47,701 bases of DNA from JAADCS01 sp964473735 (GTDB lineage: Bacteria; Hydrothermota; Hydrothermia; LBFQ01): assembly GCA_964473735.1 (NCBI GenBank), contig CAYYQD010000010.1, forward strand, positions 1 to 47,701, read 5' to 3'. The notes under the pieces are model-generated. The model had not been told where the DNA came from. It saw nothing but the letters and a program-made list of their open reading frames with translations, and ran no database searches. Shown here in pieces: positions 38,954 through 47,611 of the stretch. A program made the translations under genes and the position numbers. The stretch's first letter is position 1, and the number at the start of each line of letters is the position of its first letter.

Positions 38954-39957
38954 ATAAGCAGGTCCTCCCCGAGTTTGAAGTAGTGGTTGGTTTCGCCGTC
39001 TACGAACATCTCGCTTCTGCCCAGGGCGTTGAGCACCTTCACCACCCTGCCTAAGGTGGAGGTGTCCATGGGCGTGTTGCCAAAGGTCTCGGCGTAGTCG
39101 TGGGAGGGGACGTAAGCACCGCCGGATACGGCCCCTTTGACACCCTTTAACCTCTGGATAACGCTGCTCACCCTCTCCTTCACCTCCTCCGGCACCTCAA
39201 CCTCTTCCACGAGTCCAAGACTTTCGGTGAAGGACCACCCATCCACGTTCTCCAGATCAATGACCTTATCCGAATCCCCATCTTCCTGAACGGATACTTC
39301 GTCCTTTGATGTAATAACACGGAGGAGTACGGCGTCTAAGGGCTCGTCCATACTCTCTTTGGGGGAAGTTTCGCCCCGCCTTACGGAGAAACTCCCCCCC
39401 TCAAGGGATAGGATCCTGTCAAGGGCCTCGTGTCCCTCCGTTTCTTCAAAGACGGCGTGGACCAAACGCCCATCCTTCACGTATATCCCTCCCTTCCCCT
39501 CGGGAGAGGAGACGTCAACCTTGGCCGTCCCCTTTTCGTAAGCGAGGAGCTGAAGTATATCCACCAGAGAGAGCTCCTGAACCACCCCCTTAAAACCCTT
39601 TCGGGTCAGGAGCTTGCGGAGTACCCGGTCAAGGTAGTTCAGGTCAAAGGGTTTCTCAAGGTAAGCCTCCGCTCCCAAGGACAGAACCTCGTTCTCCATC
39701 TCTTCGGATCCCCTCGCCGTCATCACCACGACGTGGGTGTCGGGGCGCAGGGCCTTCACCTCCTGTAAGAAGACTATACCGCTCTCCCCCTCCATCCGTA
39801 TGTCGGTCAGGACAACCTCAACAGGGCGGGTCCGTATCACCTCCCGGGCCTCCTCCACCGAGGAGGCTTCCAACACCTCCCACCCCCTCCGGGAGAGAGC
39901 CTTCCTCAGGCCAAAGAGAATGTTCTCCTCGTCGTCAACTACGAGTACCGATGGCAT
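38890..39957 (-). CDS. Response regulator with REC, DUF4388 and roadblock-like domains
   Basis: A 355-residue signalling protein. REC domain (1-~118): acidic pocket VVDDEEN, phospho-acceptor Asp in VVLTDIRMEGESG, then MTARGS and the Lys in YLEKPFD. DUF4388 (~120-225) starts FKGVVQELSLVDILQLLAYE and contains GGIYVKDGRLVHAVFEE. The C-terminal ~95 residues (VIQRLKGVKGAVSGGAYVPS on) have a roadblock/LC7-like order, as in MglB-type regulators of small GTPases. No histidine kinase or MglA-like GTPase is in the window. The ATG lies 3 nt after the PorV-like stop, so expression is linked to that outer-membrane protein. Confidence 0.83.
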   Translation of the reverse strand: MPSVLVVDDEENILFGLRKALSRRGWEVLEASSVEEAREVIRTRPVEVVLTDIRMEGESGIVFLQEVKALRPDTHVVVMTARGSEEMENEVLSLGAEAYLEKPFDLNYLDRVLRKLLTRKGFKGVVQELSLVDILQLLAYEKGTAKVDVSSPEGKGGIYVKDGRLVHAVFEETEGHEALDRILSLEGGSFSVRRGETSPKESMDEPLDAVLLRVITSKDEVSVQEDGDSDKVIDLENVDGWSFTESLGLVEEVEVPEEVKERVSSVIQRLKGVKGAVSGGAYVPSHDYAETFGNTPMDTSTLGRVVKVLNALGRSEMFVDGETNHYFKLGEDLLIWVETEGTPLVVLRIETGKLF

Positions 39958-39960
39958 TCC

Positions 39961-41064
39961 TCAGAAGAGCTTAAAGTCCGTCTTCGTGTATCTGAAGCCG
40001 AAGCGTAGGTTCTGCTTGACGTCTATGTCCTGGTGCTTGTTGAAGTCGTAGATCTGGGTGTCGTCGGCGATGTCTATGGTGAAACCCTTGTAGGTGACCC
40101 CACCTCCGAAGGTGGGACCCACGCGGGCGCCTCTCTCGTCGTAAAAGTACCCCACGCGGAAGGAGACGAGGTTGTAGAAGGTGTAATCCACGCCGACGTG
40201 CATCCAGGCGTCCCTTACGACGGCGCTGAGACCCTTCACGGTATCTACGGTACCGTCCTCACGGGTGAGGGTTATACCCCTGGTAAATTCGTCAGTTATC
40301 CCTACGGCCACCTTATGTACGTCAAAGGCTATCTGGAGTTTGTTTATGGTGTCGTACACGGGTACCACGGCGAAGCCGAGCCTCAGGCTGTAGGGCAGGG
40401 GGTCCGGCTTATTCACGCTCCCGAACTTCAGACCGGGTCCGACGTTCATAAAGCCGAAGGAAACGCTGTACCCGGGCCACTTTCTCAGGTATATACTACC
40501 GTCCGCTGCCACCGTAAAGGCGTCCCCGCTGTTGGGGTCGTCCCCCATCCTCTCAAGTATGGCCTTCGGAATAAGGAAGGAGTACAGAGCCTTGGCGGCC
40601 CCACCGACGTAAAGGTCCCCCAAAACCGTGCTGAATAGCCTGCGACCGTACCCCAGCGTGAGTACGAGGTCGTAGGGCGTGGTGGTACCGTAATCAACGT
40701 CCCCGTACTGGACCTGAACCTCTCCGACCGTAAGGTAAGTCAATCCCAGAGAAAACGTCCCGATCCTCGTTGAAGACGTTAGGGATGCAAACTCAAAGTA
40801 GGAATCGTTCGTCGTCACCAACGTCCTCAACCATGGGGCGTGCACGAGGTACAGCACCCCTCCCTTGATGGCGCCCAAACCCGCGGGGTTGTACCACAGG
40901 GTGGAGGGGTCGTCCGCCACCGCCGAGAACGCCCCACCCATACCTATGGCCTTGGCACCGGGGTATATGGTCAGGACTACCGCGCCGGCCCTGTTGGCGT
41001 CCGCCTTCGCCTGCCCCACCGCTATCCCCATCACCGCACCGGCTATTACTATCTTCCTCCACAT
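39961..41064 (-). CDS. PorV/PorQ-family outer membrane beta-barrel protein
   Basis: A 367-residue protein with a classical signal peptide (MWRKIVIAGAVMGIAVGQAK), then the family opening GAKAIGMGGAFSAVADDPST and LWYNPAGLGAIKGGVLYLVH (residues ~35-75). This AMGGAxxAxxxD...NPAGL pattern marks the PorV/PorQ (UPF0164) barrels that escort type IX secretion cargo to the surface. The remainder is beta-strand-rich, ending with FRYTKTDFKLF. It fits with the four T9SS-tailed proteins in the window. Heads a unit with a response regulator and pyrE; TTGAAC-18-TATAAT promoter. Confidence 0.9.
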   Translation of the reverse strand: MWRKIVIAGAVMGIAVGQAKADANRAGAVVLTIYPGAKAIGMGGAFSAVADDPSTLWYNPAGLGAIKGGVLYLVHAPWLRTLVTTNDSYFEFASLTSSTRIGTFSLGLTYLTVGEVQVQYGDVDYGTTTPYDLVLTLGYGRRLFSTVLGDLYVGGAAKALYSFLIPKAILERMGDDPNSGDAFTVAADGSIYLRKWPGYSVSFGFMNVGPGLKFGSVNKPDPLPYSLRLGFAVVPVYDTINKLQIAFDVHKVAVGITDEFTRGITLTREDGTVDTVKGLSAVVRDAWMHVGVDYTFYNLVSFRVGYFYDERGARVGPTFGGGVTYKGFTIDIADDTQIYDFNKHQDIDVKQNLRFGFRYTKTDFKLF

Positions 41065-41072
41065 GAGGCTGT

Positions 41073-41102
41073 ATTATACTGCCGAAGGGTACGGCGGTTC
41101 AA
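41073..41102 (-). promoter_or_regulatory. Sigma70-type promoter (TTGAAC-18-TATAAT) for the PorV-like gene
   Basis: On the minus strand TTGAAC (41097-41102), 18-nt spacer, TATAAT (41073-41078), ending 8 nt before the ATG at 41064. Confidence 0.72.
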
Positions 41103-41141
41103 GGAGTGCGAGCACTTTAGCACACGATTCACTTTCCCCCT

Positions 41142-41147
41142 TATAAT
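41142..41147 (+). promoter_or_regulatory. -10 box (TATAAT) of a leaderless promoter with a GTG start
   Basis: A perfect TATAAT ends 9 nt before the GTG at 41157. Upstream TTAGCA at 19-nt spacing is a poor -35. Confidence 0.65.
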
Positions 41148-41156
41148 ACCGGTACT

Positions 41157-41579
41157 GTGCTCTGGCTTACCGCCCTCGTTATAAACGAAGTGGCCTACCT
41201 CCAGCAGGATTCGGGGTGGGTTGAGATATACAACGAGAGCGGAGCCGTGGTGGATTTGAGCCATTACTCTATAAGGACGGGTCTGGGAGACTTTCCGTTG
41301 AGCGGTGTCTTGGCGGGGGGTGAGTACAGGGTCTTTTACGTACATCTCAGGGAAACGGACGACAGCTTGTCCCTCCTCAGAGACGGGGATCAGGTGGATT
41401 CCTACTCGTGGAGTAGCCTTCCCAGTCGCGGCAGCGTTGGGCGTCTGCCCAACGGAAGTGGGGAATTCCGCGTTCTGTTCGTGCCTACACCCGGTCGTCC
41501 TAACGACATCGCCGCATCTCTGGACGAGCAGTCGTGGGGAAGGATAAAGGCCCTCTTTGGACCCGGGAAGAGGCGTTGA
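41157..41579 (+). CDS. Small lamin-tail-domain (LTD) protein
   Basis: A 140-residue single LTD protein. The domain begins almost at the N-terminus: LVINEVAYLQQDSGWVEIYN (residues 7-26), then VVDLSHYSIRT, GGEYRVFYV, DQVDSYSW and RLPNGSGEFRVL, the usual closing of secreted LTD domains. LTD proteins are normally exported and bind partners or surfaces. Only five residues (MLWLTA) precede the domain, far too little for a standard signal peptide, although those residues are hydrophobic. GTG start fixed by TATAAT. Followed 3 nt later by the RlmD-like gene. Confidence 0.8.
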   Translation: MLWLTALVINEVAYLQQDSGWVEIYNESGAVVDLSHYSIRTGLGDFPLSGVLAGGEYRVFYVHLRETDDSLSLLRDGDQVDSYSWSSLPSRGSVGRLPNGSGEFRVLFVPTPGRPNDIAASLDEQSWGRIKALFGPGKRR

Positions 41580-41582
41580 GCC

Positions 41583-42596
41583 TTGGCGTTCTGTAAGTTC
41601 TTCGGTGAGTGTCCAGTCTGTAAGTTCCAGCATTTAACGTACGGGGAGAGCCTTAAGAGGAAGGGTGAGAGGGTCCGAAGGGCAATGGAAACGGAGGTTG
41701 AGGTGGTATCATCCCCCCTGGACAGAGGGTACAAGGTCAGAAGCATCCTGCACGTGCGTAAGCCCGAGCCCGGGAACCTGATCGTGGGATACACCCTGGA
41801 GAGGGGTTTCGTCTTCGGTGTAGATGAGTGCCCCATAATGCACCCGGCCCTTTCAAGGCTCCTCCCTAAGATAAACAGCGTTCTGGCTCCCACACCTCTC
41901 AGCGTGTGGGACGCCGAAAAGGGGAGGGGAAAGCTCGTCAGCCTCACCCTCTTGGGGGACGAGAACGGAGTGATCCTCAGCCTGAACCTGCGGAGGCCGG
42001 TCTTCGTTAAGAGGCTCACCTTTGATGTGATGGACAGAGTTCCGGGGATCGTAGGGGTATGGTGGTCCGTCGGCACCTTCGGAGAACATATAACGGGGGG
42101 CAGGGGGGAGATAATTAGGGCGTTCCACGTAGAAAGGGAGACTTTTAAAGTAAGTCCCTATGGCGAGTACCCGGACAACCTGAGCGTGCTGCCGGACCTT
42201 TGGAGGTTCCTCAAACGAACCCTTGAAGGTCGTACGGTGGCCTTTATGACCGGTCTTTACGTACCGCCCTACCTTATGACCACCTACGTGGATAACAGGG
42301 GTATGCCGATCAAGGAGGTGGTGGATACGGCTAAGGTGTACGGAGCCCATCCCGACGTACGGCAGATGAACCCCGCGGCCTTCCCGATGGTGAGCGATGA
42401 GCCCTACGACTTCGTTATCTTAAACGCGGACAGGGTGAGGGATAGGGAGGTCCTCGCCGTCGGGCGTAGGGCCGTAGTGATGGGGAGGGACGTCAGGAGG
42501 GTGAAGGAGATGGCCCCATCATCTAAGCCGGAGAGGGTCCTCATGTTTGACCTCGGTCCCTACACCGAAGATTCTCTGGTGGTGGCGCTCTATTGA
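41583..42596 (+). CDS. Degenerate RlmD/TrmA-family protein, catalytic motifs lost
   Basis: A 337-residue protein. The N-terminus CKFFGECPVCKFQHLTYGES matches the [4Fe-4S] region of 23S rRNA m5U methyltransferases (RlmD/RumA); the fourth Cys is in FGVDECPIMHP. The order continues as in that family: RNA-binding barrel-like segment, QMNPAAF (FxQxNP motif), YDFVILNADRV (where DPPR is expected) and MFDLGPYTEDSLVVALY (matching DMFPxTxHVExV). The SAM motif DLYCGxG is unrecognisable, DPPR is NADR, and the YVSCNP nucleophile Cys is missing (AVVMGRD). The TRAM domain is absent. Methyltransferase activity is therefore unlikely; an RNA-binding or Fe-S sensing role is inferred. TTG start. Confidence 0.68.
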   Translation: MAFCKFFGECPVCKFQHLTYGESLKRKGERVRRAMETEVEVVSSPLDRGYKVRSILHVRKPEPGNLIVGYTLERGFVFGVDECPIMHPALSRLLPKINSVLAPTPLSVWDAEKGRGKLVSLTLLGDENGVILSLNLRRPVFVKRLTFDVMDRVPGIVGVWWSVGTFGEHITGGRGEIIRAFHVERETFKVSPYGEYPDNLSVLPDLWRFLKRTLEGRTVAFMTGLYVPPYLMTTYVDNRGMPIKEVVDTAKVYGAHPDVRQMNPAAFPMVSDEPYDFVILNADRVRDREVLAVGRRAVVMGRDVRRVKEMAPSSKPERVLMFDLGPYTEDSLVVALY

Positions 42597-42610
42597 ACGT
42601 CTTTCCCGTG

Positions 42611-42639
42611 TTGCAGGAAGTGGATTACTTCTGTATAAT
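42611..42639 (+). promoter_or_regulatory. Sigma70-type promoter (TTGCAG-17-TATAAT) for the barrel-TPR gene
   Basis: TTGCAG (42611-42616), 17-nt spacer, TATAAT (42634-42639), ending 8 nt before the ATG at 42648. The best-formed promoter in the window. Confidence 0.75.
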
Positions 42640-42647
42640 TCCGGCGT

Positions 42648-44258
42648 ATGCCTATGGGTTTAATTTTCTGGAACCTCGGTTCGGGGGCAGAGAGGTTCTA
42701 CCTGGTGCCCCGAAGTCTCACGGTGCTCCACAGGGAGCACTTCGCCGGGTACCGTCAGGAGGAGACCTACATACGCTTTGACAGGGTGTCACTCGTATCA
42801 AAGGTGGGATACCTCGGAGGGATGGAGCTGCGGGACGAGGACGGAAACCGGATAGGGGACTACTCTGCCTCCTTCGTGGGTTTAAGCGGTGTTTATACTA
42901 CCGTTCCGCTCGGGACGTCCGGATGGGCCTTCGGCGTCGGCCCCGGATTCTTGCTTTCAAAGATACATTCCTACACCGACTGGGCCCTGACGGCCAACGT
43001 AATGGCCTACGGCTCTTTCAAAGACGGTCGGGTACTGCTGAAGATAGACAACTTGGGGGTGGGGAGTCTGGTGCCCGTACCCGAGACCTTCGCCGGGGGA
43101 TACCTCTATCTCCCGCAGAGCACCCGGGTTGGTGGTTTCCTGCGATTTTTCGGCGATGTAGACCTTGATGCAGGGTTATATCTGGCCAAAAGGATCTCCG
43201 TCCTTGACCTTGAGGTCGTGCCCTCCTACAGGTACGTGACCTTCGGACTCTCCTTAGGGGTGGGCCCACTCAAATTCCGGTACCAATACACCCAGTCCTA
43301 CTACGGCCTGGGCTCACACATCGTTGGGATGACCTTCTTCTGGGGGGCCCAGAGGGGCATAGAGGAGCGGATAGGTACGCTGGAGGTTAAGGTAGCCCGC
43401 CACGAAAAGGAGATAGAGAGCATACGGGACAGGATCGCGCGGATGGAGATGGAGGCGGAGGCTAAGGCGCAGGATCTTCTAAGGAGGGCCCGCCGGGAGA
43501 GGGATCCGGAAAAGGCCCTAAGGCTCGCCGAGATGGCCGCCGTCTTCCACTCCTCACCGGAGGCGGACTTCCTGATAGACAGCCTTAAAGGGGAGGTGGT
43601 AAAGAAGAGAAAGGAGAGGCATATAAAGAGGATAAACGCCTTCTTAAGGAACAGGATGTACGCCGACGCCTACGCCGAAGCTCTGGAGTTCGTCAGGGAG
43701 TTCCCCGACGACCCGAGGGCCATAAAGCTCTTTAAGGAGCTGGAAGCACGCCTGAACAGGAGGCTCAAGCAACGGAGAAAGCTCAAGCAGGTAAAGACTC
43801 AGGCCCTGGACATCTACGCGGACCGGAGCATACGACGGGCCGACAGCCTTATAAACTCCCACAGGTACCTTGACGCCTACGAGCTGATAAAGAGCCTACC
43901 GGACTCCCCCGAGAAGGTGGCCCTGCTGATGAGGATAAAGGATAAGTCCAAAGAGTACCTTGACTCTGCCCGTACGTACATAAAGAGGAAGGAGTGGGCT
44001 AAGGCCCGCGCCTACCTTGAGGCTTACCTTGACCTGACGCAGGACCCTAAGGCGGTCAGCCTGCTCCAAAAGGTAAATGAGAGCATGGAGAGGCAGGCGG
44101 AGTACCATTACATGAGGGCGCTTGAGATGTTCCAGAAAGGCGACATTCTGGGAGCCTACGCCCACGCGGAGGTGGCCTACGAGCTCCAGCCTCACAACGA
44201 GAAGTACAGGAAGGTGTACGAAAGGCTGTCCAGCCTGTACAGGAGGTACGGCAGATGA
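42648..44258 (+). CDS. PorV-like barrel fused to coiled coil and TPR domain
   Basis: A 536-residue protein in three parts. Residues 1-~230 are beta-rich and resemble a PorV/PorQ-type outer-membrane barrel from its second strand on (LTVLHREHFAGYRQE; then LLKIDNLGVGS and the final FRYQYTQSYYGLGSHIVGMTFFWG). A coiled coil follows (~235-285; IEERIGTLEVKVARHEKEIE). Residues ~285-536 are helical TPR-like repeats (AFLRNRMYADAYAEALEFV; SLINSHRYLDAYELIKSLP; EMFQKGDILGAYAHAEVAYE). The start MPMGLIFWNLGSG gives no proper signal peptide. A periplasmic TPR docked to the outer membrane is the inferred arrangement. ATGA overlap with the next gene. Confidence 0.65.
   Translation: MPMGLIFWNLGSGAERFYLVPRSLTVLHREHFAGYRQEETYIRFDRVSLVSKVGYLGGMELRDEDGNRIGDYSASFVGLSGVYTTVPLGTSGWAFGVGPGFLLSKIHSYTDWALTANVMAYGSFKDGRVLLKIDNLGVGSLVPVPETFAGGYLYLPQSTRVGGFLRFFGDVDLDAGLYLAKRISVLDLEVVPSYRYVTFGLSLGVGPLKFRYQYTQSYYGLGSHIVGMTFFWGAQRGIEERIGTLEVKVARHEKEIESIRDRIARMEMEAEAKAQDLLRRARRERDPEKALRLAEMAAVFHSSPEADFLIDSLKGEVVKKRKERHIKRINAFLRNRMYADAYAEALEFVREFPDDPRAIKLFKELEARLNRRLKQRRKLKQVKTQALDIYADRSIRRADSLINSHRYLDAYELIKSLPDSPEKVALLMRIKDKSKEYLDSARTYIKRKEWAKARAYLEAYLDLTQDPKAVSLLQKVNESMERQAEYHYMRALEMFQKGDILGAYAHAEVAYELQPHNEKYRKVYERLSSLYRRYGR
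44241..44247 (+). promoter_or_regulatory. Shine-Dalgarno sequence (AGGAGGT) of the Ig-like giant gene
   Basis: AGGAGGT inside the end of the upstream gene, 7 nt before the ATG at 44255. A clear ribosome-binding site at an operon-internal gene, in contrast to operon heads. Confidence 0.7.
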
Positions 44259-47200
44259 GGAAGATAACTTCTGGTATCGTACTGTTGCTCTCCTCGGTGG
44301 GATGGGCTTACGCCCATCTATCGGTTGACCACATATACCCATCGTCGGGTGGGAAGTTCTACCCGGCGGATATAGAAGTACTCCCTTCCGGGGTGATACT
44401 GGGAAGCGCTTACGATAGCCTATCCTCCGGGCAGGTACTTATGAAGACCTACCCCGTGGGCGATTGGGTGGCCGCCTGCGTGGTAAGACCGCCCTTTACA
44501 CTTGCCCCGGCCCCCACCCATCTGAAGGTAAGGGATGAGGCCGTTCTCCTCTCCTCCCCTTACGGGGTGATGTTCACGGACACCTCCCTCGCCGGCGTGG
44601 TGGCGGTTATGATGGACTGGAAGGCGGACGCTTCCATCGTGGGCGGGGATACGGTCCTCATGTTCTGGGGTCCGGATTCCCTGTACCTGACCTTGGGTAC
44701 CGTGTCCTCCGGCGGTTTCTCTTCGCTCTCCAACGTTATGGTGGGTGGTCCATCTCACACATCCGTGGGATACGCTTTAGCTAGACTCGGAAGAGGCAGG
44801 TATCTGGCGGCCTATGCCGATTGGGCAGGTACTACTCTCAACCTCATCTTCCTCTCCGTATCCGGCCCCACGCTATCCGTGGATAGCGCCCTATCTTTCG
44901 GATTACCTTCGGGTTGGGACCTACACGCTCCCTCCGTGATAAGGGGGCTCTCCCTCCCTTCCGGTGGGTTCGCTCTGGGCTTTACGGTGAATACCGGCGC
45001 CGTACCCTACCCGGCCGTCCTGCTCTACGACGGCTCGTCCTACGTTTCCTTCCGTATGGACTCCTCGGGCGTCCTCTCGGACCTTAGCCTGACCTCCGAG
45101 GGCCTGATGCTCAGTGTAGGGAGCACGCCCGGATACGCTCAGGTCCTCCCTCTGGACCTCTCGGACGGGGTCCCCTCCGTCAAGGGATTCGTCGCAAGGA
45201 CTGTACCGGTGGACGGCGGGACGGAGTACGCACCGGGCCACTACGTGGCCATGGGTAGGGATACGGTTGGCTCGGCGATTAACCTCATATACACGGACTT
45301 CAACACGGCGGATACCGTAGTGATGGAGGACACCCGTTCGTGGCTGTCCTTTACCCTCTCCCCTTCCACTTATCCCATCTCCCCAACACCTTCAACCTAC
45401 TTACCATCGGACACCGTTCTCCCCTGCTCTCCCTTTACCCTGTACCGGAATGCGGTGGTCCCCGGCGATACAGCGGCACCCGTTCTGACCTCCGCCCCGG
45501 TGGATACGGTGATAAAGGCCTACGATACGCTCGCCTACGGCTTCTCCGAGGAGATAGATCCTCTGACCTTCCAGTCCGGTGTGATAACCGAGGCCTACGG
45601 TACCTTAAAGAGGCCCGTACCCACCTCCTCCTTCTGCGTGGGTACGTGGTGCTATCTGGTGATTAACGCCTCCGGGACCGATAGCGTAAGGGTGAGGCTG
45701 ACGGCCTTTATAACGGACACCAACGGCGTACCCTTGGCCCCGGCCTCCCGCATCTCCCAGACCTTCTCCGTCCTTCCGGTACCAGTTTCAATAGTCTTCA
45801 CCCAGCCCGACAGCGGCGAGATAAACGTCCCCCTCAACGCTAACGTTGGCGTGTGGTTCTCCGGCCCGATAGACACCACGACCGTGAATACCTACTCCGT
45901 GGTCGTAAGCGACGGGACGGTGTCCTATCCCTTTACCACCTCCTGTCCTTTCCCCAACATGTGCGTCCTTGATCCCGTTGGGGACTTCCCCCCTTCGGCG
46001 ACCATCACCGTCAGCTTTACTAGCGCCATACACGATATCTACGACCAGCCTATCTATCCGAAGGTCGTAGCCTTCAGGACGGTGGAGGAGGACACCCTAT
46101 CTCCGAGGGTGGCCATGACCGTACCTGACAGCGGGGATATAGGGGTACCCAGAAACTTCGCCCTAAGCGTTCTCTTCTCCAAACCGATGGACACCACTAC
46201 GGTGGCCGGAGGTGTGAGCCTGTTAGGTTCCTCTTCCGGTTCCCATACCTTCAACGTCTTCTGTCCCACCCTGAAGAACTGCGTGGTAAGGCCCTTAAGC
46301 GCCTTCCTCTCCAACGAAGTGGTCACGGTCAGGTTCAACTCCTCCATAAGGGATACGACCGGGAGGGCCCTCATACCCCGCACCGTGGTCTTTCAGGTAG
46401 GTAGTACCTACGACAACGTGCCCCCCAACGTTCAGATTCTGGCACCTCCCAACGATACCCTCGTCCTCTACCATCCCATCACCTCCCCCCTCAAGGCGGC
46501 CGTATGGGACAACACGGGGATACTCATGGCCTCATGGATAGTGGGCAGCGAGACCCACCACGCCCCTCTTTCCTGCAGGGGGCTTCCCTACGTGGCCTCC
46601 GATACGACCTGCGTTGATGTCTCGGAGCTGCCATCGGACACCTTCGTCGTAAAGGCCATAGCCTACGACCTGGCCAACACCCAGTCCGTAGATTCCGTAG
46701 TCCTGATAGTGCATGACACTGTACGTCCGAGGGTAGCCTTTACGGAGCCAGCCAACGGCGATATGGCCGTATCCCCCTATACCGACGTAAATATCACCTT
46801 CACGGAGCCCATGGACACCACCGTATTCTCGGGATCCTACGTTAGCGTGGTGGTCGGTACGTCTCCGGTCTCCTACACCCATAGGTGGAATACCCCCTAT
46901 ACCCTCCGTCTCTCCTTCTCGGACGCCCTGCCGTGGGACTCCACGGTTATGGTGAGTCTGGACTCCCTTCGGGACCTCTCCGGAAACCTCATGGTCCCTT
47001 ACTCCATCACATTTAAGGTCGTTGGCGAAACCCACGTCAACGTCAGCTGGGTTGAGATGAAACCCGAAACCGTATTCGTGGGGAACAGGGACAGCGTGGA
47101 GGTCGTGGCCGTGGCCACGTCGGACCACACCGTAAGGAGGGCCGTACTCTTAGTGGGGGACAGGGACAGCGTGGAGATGCGTCCGGTGGACGGAAGCTTT

Positions 47201-47608
47201 GACGAGCCGGTTGAGACCGTGAGCGTGTGGTTGAGGACGGAGAATTTACCGGCTGGGGAGTACCCCCTCAGGGTGCGGGCCCACAACCCCTACGTCTTCG
47301 GCCTATCCTCCCCCCGGAAGCTGAACGTACTTGACGTACCTCTCCTATCACCGGAGAACGTGTACGTGTATCCCAGCCCGGTCAAGGACCACGGCAGAAT
47401 AAGGGTGGTCGTAGGGGAACCGACTACCCTGACGGTTGAGGTGTTTGACCTGAAGTACAGGAGGGTGCTGTACGAAAGTAAGACCTTCGGGTCGGCAACT
47501 GTCTACGAGAAGGACCTACCCAAGCTGCCCGTCGGCGTGTATCTGCTGCGGGTCAGAGCGGGAGATATGACCGTAAATAAGTGGTTCGCCGTAGTAGGAA
47601 GGAGGTGA
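44255..47608 (+). CDS. Large secreted protein with Ig-like (Big_5) domains and T9SS tail
   Basis: A 1117-residue surface protein. It has a classical signal peptide (MRKITSGIVLLLSSVGWAYA). Residues ~25-400 form a beta-rich, possibly propeller region with no clear motif. Big_5-type Ig-like domains follow at ~510 (VFTQPDSGEINVPLN...FSGPIDTTTV), ~616 (MTVPDSGDIGVPRNF...FSKPMDTTTV) and ~824 (AFTEPANGDMAVSPYT...FTEPMDTTVF), with a weaker one at ~405 and another Ig-like unit at ~725. The last ~87 residues (ENVYVYPSPVKDHGRIRVVV, VEVFDLKYRRVLYE, LPVGVYLLRVRAGD) form a T9SS type A C-terminal domain. Probably a cell-surface stalk or adhesin. It shares an operon with the barrel-TPR protein. Confidence 0.9.
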   Translation: MRKITSGIVLLLSSVGWAYAHLSVDHIYPSSGGKFYPADIEVLPSGVILGSAYDSLSSGQVLMKTYPVGDWVAACVVRPPFTLAPAPTHLKVRDEAVLLSSPYGVMFTDTSLAGVVAVMMDWKADASIVGGDTVLMFWGPDSLYLTLGTVSSGGFSSLSNVMVGGPSHTSVGYALARLGRGRYLAAYADWAGTTLNLIFLSVSGPTLSVDSALSFGLPSGWDLHAPSVIRGLSLPSGGFALGFTVNTGAVPYPAVLLYDGSSYVSFRMDSSGVLSDLSLTSEGLMLSVGSTPGYAQVLPLDLSDGVPSVKGFVARTVPVDGGTEYAPGHYVAMGRDTVGSAINLIYTDFNTADTVVMEDTRSWLSFTLSPSTYPISPTPSTYLPSDTVLPCSPFTLYRNAVVPGDTAAPVLTSAPVDTVIKAYDTLAYGFSEEIDPLTFQSGVITEAYGTLKRPVPTSSFCVGTWCYLVINASGTDSVRVRLTAFITDTNGVPLAPASRISQTFSVLPVPVSIVFTQPDSGEINVPLNANVGVWFSGPIDTTTVNTYSVVVSDGTVSYPFTTSCPFPNMCVLDPVGDFPPSATITVSFTSAIHDIYDQPIYPKVVAFRTVEEDTLSPRVAMTVPDSGDIGVPRNFALSVLFSKPMDTTTVAGGVSLLGSSSGSHTFNVFCPTLKNCVVRPLSAFLSNEVVTVRFNSSIRDTTGRALIPRTVVFQVGSTYDNVPPNVQILAPPNDTLVLYHPITSPLKAAVWDNTGILMASWIVGSETHHAPLSCRGLPYVASDTTCVDVSELPSDTFVVKAIAYDLANTQSVDSVVLIVHDTVRPRVAFTEPANGDMAVSPYTDVNITFTEPMDTTVFSGSYVSVVVGTSPVSYTHRWNTPYTLRLSFSDALPWDSTVMVSLDSLRDLSGNLMVPYSITFKVVGETHVNVSWVEMKPETVFVGNRDSVEVVAVATSDHTVRRAVLLVGDRDSVEMRPVDGSFDEPVETVSVWLRTENLPAGEYPLRVRAHNPYVFGLSSPRKLNVLDVPLLSPENVYVYPSPVKDHGRIRVVVGEPTTLTVEVFDLKYRRVLYESKTFGSATVYEKDLPKLPVGVYLLRVRAGDMTVNKWFAVVGRR
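47599..47608 (+). promoter_or_regulatory. Perfect Shine-Dalgarno (AAGGAGGTGA) for the last, partial gene
   Basis: AAGGAGGTGA is fully complementary to the usual bacterial 16S rRNA 3' end and includes the upstream stop codon. It ends 3 nt before TTG 47612. Confidence 0.7.
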
Positions 47609-47611
47609 GCC

